NCBI GenBank assembly: GCA_002361365.1
Contig: DEST01000045.1
Span: 1 to 11,260 of the forward strand
Direction: 5' to 3'
DNA length: 11,260 nt
DNA from: Alphaproteobacteria bacterium UBA3307
GTDB taxonomy: Bacteria > Pseudomonadota > Alphaproteobacteria > RF32 > CAG-239
Part shown: positions 6,702-11,260 of the stretch, piece by piece
Numbering within the stretch: the first letter of the stretch is position 1
Layout of the letters: the number at the start of each line of letters is the position of its first letter
Position numbers and translations under genes: made by a program
The notes under the pieces: generated by a model
The model's database searches: none
Told to the model about the DNA's origin: nothing
Seen by the model: the letters and a program-made list of their open reading frames with translations, nothing else

Positions 6702-8003
6702 TCACCATTTGTTAGCGTCGTCAAGTTCGGCAAATTTTTGTTTCATGGTCGGATTGTTGCGTGTCAATCGCTTTACCGTTAATTCCTGAGCTTTATTGTT
6801 TGCTAAACGCAAATTATTGTCAGATGATAACAGCGCATCTTTGGTTTTTTGTAAATGGTCGATGGTTTTATCAATTTCCTCAATGGCTTTTTTAAATTTA
6901 TCACTTGCCAACTGATAATTGCGGCCGAATTTTTCTTTAAACTCGTTAATATCTTCCTCAAAATGAGTAATATCAATGTTTTGATTACGCAACTCAAGTG
7001 CCTGACGACGATATTGCGACGAATTAAGAGATGCATTGCGTAAAAGAGTTATCAACGGAATAAAAAATTGCGGACGAATCACATACATTTTGGGATATCG
7101 GTATGAAACATCGACTATACCGGCATTATACAGCTCACTGTCATTTTCTAAAAGCGATACCAAAACCGCATATTCACACCCTTTTTCCGTGCGGTCTTTA
7201 TCAAGTTCTTTGAAAAAATCTTCATTTTTATGCTTAGTAGCGGTAGTATCCATTTCGTTTTTCATCTCAAACATAATAGATAAGAATTCCACTCCGTCAT
7301 CTGTCTTATCGCGGAAAATATAGTCACCTTTGCTACCGGTTTTGGCATCATTATCTTTCTCAAAATATGCATAAGGAAAAGCTGTCATACGCAGGCGGTT
7401 AAATTCTGTTTCGCAATGTTGTTCCAGAGTTTCCCCCACCATTTTAGTAGACATCCTGATTTTCAGGTCTTTATAAAACTCAATTGCCGCATCTTTAGCT
7501 TTAAGTTGGTTATTAAAATTTTCTTTCAAATTTTGTTCTCTAAGCAAACTGTCTTTTTCTGCCTCTTTAAGCTGATTTTGCAATTGCAGAATGATTTGTT
7601 CTTTTTGTGTGAGATTATCTTTTTGCGCATCAACAGCAGCTATTACTGCAATTTGTTTATCTTTATCATTTGCAACAATTTGAGCTTTAAGCTGCTCTAT
7701 TTGTTGAATATATTGTGAGGCAAATTGTGCTTTTTCTAAATCATTATCTTTACCCAAAGATTGCAACTGATTTTTAAGACTGATATTTTCCTGTTGCAAT
7801 TCGGCTAAAGATTGGGCTTTTTCCATCTCGGCTTTGGTTGCCGCCATTTTGAGCGCATCGTCTTTTTCACGCGCCAGCTGTGCTACCCGCTCGTGTAATT
7901 CTTTATGAAATTCGGCATCTCTGACTTGGTTTAACAGTGCGACATAACCGGACTCATCCACCGTAAAAACTTCGCCGCATTTCGGACATTTAATTTCGTG
8001 CAT
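6702..8003 (-). CDS. DUF2130 family protein (coiled coil, possible nuclease-like core)
   Basis: This 433-residue soluble protein matches the DUF2130 family in layout; its function is not established. Residues 1-12 carry a single CPKCG knuckle (Cys6, Cys9), with no second cysteine pair nearby. A long charged coiled coil with high Gln, Lys, Glu and Leu runs from about 28 to 180. The conserved core (about 185-330) contains GSKGDYIF (223-230) and IMFEMKNEMDTT (243-254), then HKNEDFFKELDKDR and CEYAVLVSLLE. Asp227 followed by Glu246-x-Lys248 resembles the D...ExK catalytic arrangement of the PD-(D/E)xK nuclease fold, which I infer from spacing alone. A second helical or coiled segment fills 330-400. 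AGAGG lies about nine bases before the ATG. It is downstream of, and 13 bases from, a membrane protein gene on the same strand, so the two are probably co-transcribed. It could equally be structural or DNA-associated without catalysis. Confidence 0.88.
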   Translation of the reverse strand: MHEIKCPKCGEVFTVDESGYVALLNQVRDAEFHKELHERVAQLAREKDDALKMAATKAEMEKAQSLAELQQENISLKNQLQSLGKDNDLEKAQFASQYIQQIEQLKAQIVANDKDKQIAVIAAVDAQKDNLTQKEQIILQLQNQLKEAEKDSLLREQNLKENFNNQLKAKDAAIEFYKDLKIRMSTKMVGETLEQHCETEFNRLRMTAFPYAYFEKDNDAKTGSKGDYIFRDKTDDGVEFLSIMFEMKNEMDTTATKHKNEDFFKELDKDRTEKGCEYAVLVSLLENDSELYNAGIVDVSYRYPKMYVIRPQFFIPLITLLRNASLNSSQYRRQALELRNQNIDITHFEEDINEFKEKFGRNYQLASDKFKKAIEEIDKTIDHLQKTKDALLSSDNNLRLANNKAQELTVKRLTRNNPTMKQKFAELDDANKW

Positions 8004-8016
8004 TATCTATAACCTC

Positions 8017-8640
8017 TTATTTTTCTTCCGTCCAACCGGTATAACGCCAAATGCAGTTTGTTAAAGCCAAATAGGCAATAAGCTCACAACATTCTTCCAA
8101 AATTTCATTATCTATGCTCTGAAATTCCGCCGCCGTTCCGCCGACAATCATTACGCCGAGAATCAATAAATCCCATACAAAAATCGGGGCGTTGCAAATA
8201 TATTGCCAAACTTTTTTCCATAACTTGTGGTACATAAAATATCCGACCATCGTCAAAACAAACAACCAACGCAAAGCATCTGCAATCCAACCGAAACGAA
8301 ATTCTTTCCAACGACAAATTGTATCTTCTTCTAAATACCTAGCGCAAAAATAGCCGCGAAAAAGATTGGTTTCTCGAATAATCATAAATCCGACAATCAT
8401 TGCTACAAAAATAAACAGAGATTGTTCATTTTTAGACAGACAAGCAACAATAATTGCCGTGCTTAGCACTAACAGCTGAATATTTTCAACCAAGCCGTCT
8501 TCCACAAACCATTGCGGATTTGCCCCCCTCATTATCGGCAAAATGGCAATAATCAATCCTAACTCAACAAAAGTGAGCAGATTTCCGCGCCATTTGAGGC
8601 GATGCCATAAATCAGTTATAAAAAGTTTAATTGCATTCAT
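8017..8640 (-). CDS. Unrecognised polytopic membrane protein
   Basis: I cannot name this 207-residue protein. About six hydrophobic segments are visible near residues 20-38, 51-69, 73-89, 118-138, 152-170 and 181-199, with Lys/Arg clusters in the N-terminal and mid loops. Distinctive charged residues sit at membrane edges: WFVEDGLVENIQ (44-55), IIRETN (87-92) and an acidic stretch around IDNEILEECCE (176-186). The ED-G-x-x-E pattern entering a helix resembles a group of bacterial membrane proteins I recall but cannot identify with confidence. The start at 8640 is chosen because AAAGGAG lies six bases upstream; an in-frame ATG 30 bases earlier has no comparable site. It is first of a two-gene leftward unit with the DUF2130 gene, which suggests but does not prove a joint role. 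Confidence 0.8.
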   Translation of the reverse strand: MNAIKLFITDLWHRLKWRGNLLTFVELGLIIAILPIMRGANPQWFVEDGLVENIQLLVLSTAIIVACLSKNEQSLFIFVAMIVGFMIIRETNLFRGYFCARYLEEDTICRWKEFRFGWIADALRWLFVLTMVGYFMYHKLWKKVWQYICNAPIFVWDLLILGVMIVGGTAAEFQSIDNEILEECCELIAYLALTNCIWRYTGWTEEK

Positions 8641-8646
8641 TGTTTG

Positions 8647-8653
8647 CTCCTTT
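8647..8653 (-). promoter_or_regulatory. Ribosome binding site deciding the membrane-protein start
   Basis: AAAGGAG read on the minus strand ends six bases before the ATG at 8640. It favours the start giving MNAIKLF over the in-frame ATG at 8670, which would place the same motif inside the coding region. Confidence 0.75.
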
Positions 8654-8735
8654 ATTTTTTGATAATGCAATTCTTACTTAAAAAACAGATTTTTTTTTGA
8701 TTTTAGTAAAATTTGTGCAAAAAAAATACCGTACA

Positions 8736-8762
8736 TTGACGAACCGAAGATATTTGCATAAT
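8736..8762 (+). promoter_or_regulatory. Putative promoter for the HAD gene cluster
   Basis: TTGACG (8736-8741, five of six to the -35 consensus) is followed after 15 bases by CATAAT (8757-8762, five of six to the -10). The spacer is shorter than the usual 16-18. It lies 27 bases before the HAD start, in the 149-base gap shared with the divergent membrane-protein gene. No equally good pair was seen for the other strand. Confidence 0.4.
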
Positions 8763-8789
8763 AATTGTCCAAGCAAGAAGGAATATTGA

Positions 8790-9467
8790 ATGAAACCTAA
8801 TAAATTGATTATATGGGATTTTGACGGTGTTATTGCCGATAGTGAACATTTATGGGTGCAAAATTGGGTTGATGCACTGCACAATCTGAAAAACATCGAC
8901 TTGAACGAATCACAGATTGAATATTATATCCGCGGTAAAGCCGATAAAACCAAAGTTGAATTGTTGCAAAAAGATTTTCCGCATTTTATTTTTGATGTTG
9001 ATTTTCAACAAACACTTAAGATAAATGAAATTAGACTGATTGCCACTGAATTATTTTTAACACCAAATATAGAGCAGATTTTTCAAGATACAAATTTTGC
9101 ACAATGTATCGCCACCGGTGCAACCGCTGACAAAAATGCTTTAAAAATAAAACAACTCGGACTTGATAAATACTTTAATAAAGCTAATATGTTTACAGCT
9201 TATGATGTACAATACGGTAAACCGGCGCCGGATTTATTTTTATACGCTGCCGCCAAAATGGGATACACACCGCAAAACAGCATTATTATTGAAGATTCAG
9301 CTGTAGGTATTCAAGCCGGTGTTGCGGCAAAAATACCGGTTATTGCCTATATCGGAGCAACCGGAAACAACAGTGCTGAATACGCAGCAAAATGCCGCAA
9401 TCTCGGTGCAGCTTATGTAGCACAAACTATGTATGAAGTTTACAATATTTTACAACAAATATTATAG
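8790..9467 (+). CDS. HAD-superfamily hydrolase, beta-phosphoglucomutase-like
   Basis: This 225-residue cytoplasmic protein has all four HAD motifs. Motif I is WDFDGV (nucleophile Asp10, acid/base Asp12), motif II has Thr109 in ATGAT, motif III has Lys144 in YGKPAPDLF, and motif IV has Glu168-Asp169 in IIEDSAVGIQAG. The cap between residues 16 and 90 is helical, as in subfamily I enzymes of the phosphoglucomutase/phosphoglycolate phosphatase group. Mg-dependent phosphoryl transfer through an aspartyl-phosphate is expected. The substrate (sugar phosphate, phosphoglycolate or other) cannot be fixed, so no symbol is given. The ATG follows AAGGAA at a suitable distance. The gene is 22 bases before the exported nitroreductase-like gene, and the two are probably transcribed together. 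Confidence 0.92.
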   Translation: MKPNKLIIWDFDGVIADSEHLWVQNWVDALHNLKNIDLNESQIEYYIRGKADKTKVELLQKDFPHFIFDVDFQQTLKINEIRLIATELFLTPNIEQIFQDTNFAQCIATGATADKNALKIKQLGLDKYFNKANMFTAYDVQYGKPAPDLFLYAAAKMGYTPQNSIIIEDSAVGIQAGVAAKIPVIAYIGATGNNSAEYAAKCRNLGAAYVAQTMYEVYNILQQIL

Positions 9468-9489
9468 ATTATAAAAGAAAGGTGATGCA

Positions 9490-10095
9490 ATGAAAAATAT
9501 ATTTTATCTTATTTTAGCAATAGCATTTTTAACTTGCGGTACAACAATGGCCGCAAATGTGCAGAAATTGCCCCAGCCTGATGTAGAGCAATCTACCGTA
9601 AGTTTGATGAAATTGTTAAATACTCGGCAGTCAGCTCGTGCTTATGATTCTTCCAAACAAATTGATAAACAAACATTAAGCGAAATTTTATGGGCTGCAT
9701 TTGGAGTTAATCAATACGGAAAACGAACTATTGCTACTGCTCGCAATGAACAAAATTTAAAAGTTTTTGTATTGCGTCAAGACGGAATATGGCTTTATAA
9801 CGCTAAAGAAAATCAACTGGAAAAAATATCTGACGAAAATGCTATTCCGTACACAGCAGAAAAACAACCGTTTGTCAGTGATGCGCCTCTACACCTTATA
9901 TATACTAGCTCAGATTCTCATTGGGGGCATGACCACGCCGGTTCAGCCTATCAAAATGTTTATCTTTATACAACGGCTAAAGGACTTTCTACCGTTATTC
10001 GCGGTCTGATAAATTTTGACGCACTCCATAAAGCTCTAAAATTGAATGATGATGAATTTGTAATTGCGCACCAACCAATAGGTTATGCCAAATAA
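9490..10095 (+). CDS. Exported nitroreductase-family protein (SagB/ThcOx-like)
   Basis: The 201 residues begin with a Sec-type signal peptide, probably cut after TTMA (residue 21). The mature part is a nitroreductase fold. It has the N-terminal phosphate-binding segment NTRQSARAY (44-52), ILWAAFGVNQYGKRTIATARN (66-86), DAPLHLIY (131-138), a central helix with QNVYLYTTAKGLSTVIRG (155-172) and an ending close to the GYxK seen in relatives. This matches a group of secreted nitroreductase-like proteins I recall from Bacteroidetes and other bacteria. Such proteins normally bind FMN and use NAD(P)H, cofactors scarce outside the cytoplasm; the signal lacks a twin-arginine motif, so how FMN would be loaded is unclear. 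Substrate unknown. AAAGG precedes the ATG. It is likely co-transcribed with the HAD gene and the small membrane protein that follow each other on this strand. Confidence 0.85.
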   Translation: MKNIFYLILAIAFLTCGTTMAANVQKLPQPDVEQSTVSLMKLLNTRQSARAYDSSKQIDKQTLSEILWAAFGVNQYGKRTIATARNEQNLKVFVLRQDGIWLYNAKENQLEKISDENAIPYTAEKQPFVSDAPLHLIYTSSDSHWGHDHAGSAYQNVYLYTTAKGLSTVIRGLINFDALHKALKLNDDEFVIAHQPIGYAK

Positions 10096-10143
10096 AACTT
10101 TTGCATAGCTGAAATCTGCGATTTTGAGTATATTTAAGTGGGT

Positions 10144-10356
10144 ATGAAATACACATTTAAAGAAAAGCTGGAAATTGCAGAATGTATTGCCACCATAATT
10201 ATGTTTTTTATGGCTGTATGGGGAACAGTTATATCATTTGAAGAAGGATTTTGGCATAAACTTAACCATATTGTTACTCATTATCACGAAACGCTGGATA
10301 AAGAAAAAAATGTAATTCAGGCTCATCTGAAAGTAAAAATACCGGAGAAAAAATAA
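10144..10356 (+). CDS. Small single-span membrane protein of unknown function
   Basis: This gives 70 residues from the ATG, or 72 from a GTG two codons earlier at 10138; neither has a strong Shine-Dalgarno, though AAGTGGG lies just before the ATG. A charged N-terminus (KYTFKEKLE) precedes one hydrophobic segment (about residues 10-31, IATIIMFFMAVWGTVISF). A His-, Lys- and Glu-rich amphipathic tail (about 32-70) follows, with HKLNHIVTHYHETLDKEK. I do not recognise it. Support for a real gene: a coherent membrane-protein composition, a position 48 bases after the nitroreductase-like gene on the same strand, and a terminator fused to its stop. The final codons form the left arm of that hairpin. 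The protein could anchor or modulate its neighbours, but nothing in the sequence shows this. Confidence 0.6.
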   Translation: MKYTFKEKLEIAECIATIIMFFMAVWGTVISFEEGFWHKLNHIVTHYHETLDKEKNVIQAHLKVKIPEKK

Positions 10357-10370
10357 TCTCCGGCATTTTT
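10342..10370. terminator. Bidirectional Rho-independent terminator
   Basis: CCGGAGA (10342-10348) and TCTCCGG (10357-10363) form a seven-base GC-containing stem, with ATTTTT on the right for plus-strand transcripts and, read from the other strand, TATTTTTA on the left. It can therefore end both the rightward cluster ending at 10356 and the leftward MORN gene ending at 10385. The stop codon of the small membrane protein lies in the loop, and its last sense codons build the left arm. Confidence 0.8.
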
Positions 10371-10384
10371 ATGTCAGGCTATAT

Positions 10385-11251
10385 TTAATATACTGTTTCA
10401 TCATCACACAAAATCAGCTCATTATATTTTTTTTGCTTTATCTGAGCTAACAAATCTGCATCTTGGGTTTTATACCGGCAAAAACGAGATTGCACACGGC
10501 CATTATGATATGTCATACGCCCGATTTGTTTGCCGTTCATATTATATTGAAGCACCGTTCCTTCAAGTGCGCCTTGTTTATAATTGGCAGTATATTCAAC
10601 TTTCCCATTGGCATAATATACTTTTTCCTGACCGTGTTTGCGGCTCTTTTTATAATTGGTTTTACGTACCAAAGTTCCATCAGCCGAAAAAATAGAAGTT
10701 TCACCATTTTGATAGCCGTTTTTATAATGTTCATACGCCACATTTTCACCATAGTTTTGCACAATACGACCATCAAGTGCTTTGCCGCGATAATCTGTGC
10801 AATATTTAAGTTCTTTTATGCTACGACAAGTGTAAGCATTGTTGCTGTAAATATTATTTTCATACACTAACGGCCGTACTAACCTTATCGGCTGTTCTAC
10901 AATCGTATGATGTGCCATAATTGGGGTTCTGCCGGAAAGATTGACATTCAGATAAAATCCGGATTTTTTCTCCGGTCTTTTTTGTTGATGTTTGAAGTTA
11001 TTTTTATGGGAGTGTGATTTATTATCCAAATCTGTCTTTTTATTCTGTGATTGGCGATGATTTTTATGCTGCTCCGTACGATTGTGATTTATTGATTTAA
11101 TTCTATGATTATTACTCAAGGTTTCAGTTTGCGACACTATTTCATCTGAGGCAACCAAATTTGTTTTATTTTCATCTAAGTGCCGATGTCTAGGCTCCGC
11201 CTGTGCCGATACAGAATATAATAATGTCAGTATCAATATAACGTAACGCAT
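10385..11251 (-). CDS. Exported MORN-variant repeat protein with His/Asn/Lys-rich linker
   Basis: This 288-residue protein has a clear Sec signal peptide (cleavage after SAQA, residue 18), so it is periplasmic or surface-exposed. Residues 20-97 are a low-complexity segment dominated by His, Asn, Lys, Gln and Ser. From about 159 to 252 there are four tandem repeats of the MORN_2 type, each about 22-24 residues. Examples of the pattern are GETSIFSADGTLVRKTNY, GQEKVYYANGKVEYTANY and GTVLQYNMNGKQIGRMTY. Four cysteines flank the array (142 and 151 before it, 258 and 282 after it), which would suit two disulfides closing its ends. MORN_2 proteins are often poorly characterised exported or antitoxin-like proteins, so no function is assigned. 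A strong GGAGG (11256-11260) precedes the ATG at the window edge; any promoter lies outside. Expression probably ends at the shared hairpin at 10342-10370. Confidence 0.82.
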   Translation of the reverse strand: MRYVILILTLLYSVSAQAEPRHRHLDENKTNLVASDEIVSQTETLSNNHRIKSINHNRTEQHKNHRQSQNKKTDLDNKSHSHKNNFKHQQKRPEKKSGFYLNVNLSGRTPIMAHHTIVEQPIRLVRPLVYENNIYSNNAYTCRSIKELKYCTDYRGKALDGRIVQNYGENVAYEHYKNGYQNGETSIFSADGTLVRKTNYKKSRKHGQEKVYYANGKVEYTANYKQGALEGTVLQYNMNGKQIGRMTYHNGRVQSRFCRYKTQDADLLAQIKQKKYNELILCDDETVY

Positions 11252-11260
11252 TTTTCCTCC

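Noticed and set aside
7416..7718. Plus-strand Phe/Leu-rich frame opposite DUF2130, superficially like a membrane protein
   Set aside because: It is the reverse of a Lys/Gln/Glu-rich coiled coil, which naturally reads as Phe/Leu/Cys; no start signals.
10112..10124. Small inverted repeat AAATC/GATTT between the nitroreductase-like gene and the small membrane protein gene
   Set aside because: The five-base AT-rich stem has no clean T-run and is too weak to call a terminator or regulator.
10463..10870. Plus-strand open frame of 135 codons opposite the MORN gene
   Set aside because: It is the complement of a repeat-rich coding region and has Ile/Phe-rich composition; nothing supports expression.
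1..11260. CRISPR array, tRNA, rRNA, insertion sequence, prophage or attachment sites
   Set aside because: Looked for across the window. No regularly spaced repeats, cloverleaf-like sequences, transposase or integrase motifs, or terminal inverted repeats were seen.

Overview
The window looks like a chromosomal core segment of an AT-rich alphaproteobacterium. RpoD has an alphaproteobacterial-type non-conserved region between sigma regions 1.2 and 2. On the minus strand, mltB-rlpA-dacA-tmk follow one another in an order I recall from that class. The low GC and the mix of genes would suit an uncultured host- or gut-associated lineage (Rhodospirillales/RF32-like), but the sequence does not settle this. 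Standard code 11 fits: TGG encodes Trp and TGA is used as a stop.

Layout. (1) 1-3685, minus strand: a cell-envelope operon reading leftwards, with a lytic transglycosylase (MltB type), lipoprotein RlpA, a D,D-carboxypeptidase of the PBP5 type and the first 12 codons of tmk. (2) 3686-3937: a divergent control region with promoter-like elements and an 18-bp perfect palindrome touching the rpoD ribosome binding site. (3) 3938-6701, plus strand: rpoD, a terminator hairpin, then a glyoxalase-II-like metallo-beta-lactamase-fold hydrolase. (4) 6702-8640, minus strand: a DUF2130 coiled-coil protein preceded by an unrecognised polytopic membrane protein; this pair is the least understood part of the window. 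(5) 8790-10356, plus strand: a HAD phosphatase/phosphomutase, an exported nitroreductase-like protein and a 70-residue single-span membrane protein, closed by a hairpin terminator that works on both strands. (6) 10385-11251, minus strand: an exported MORN-repeat protein with a His/Asn/Lys-rich linker.

How the genes fit together. Block 1 is coherent: DacA trims pentapeptides, MltB and RlpA cleave glycan strands, and RlpA carries a SPOR domain for septal glycan stripped of stem peptides. The other blocks are housekeeping or poorly characterised genes with no obvious shared pathway. I see no CRISPR array, tRNA, rRNA, IS element, phage gene or recognisable defence island. The nearest thing to a candidate new system is the DUF2130/membrane-protein pair, whose DUF2130 member has a nuclease-like residue arrangement. 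That is a hypothesis, not a demonstration.
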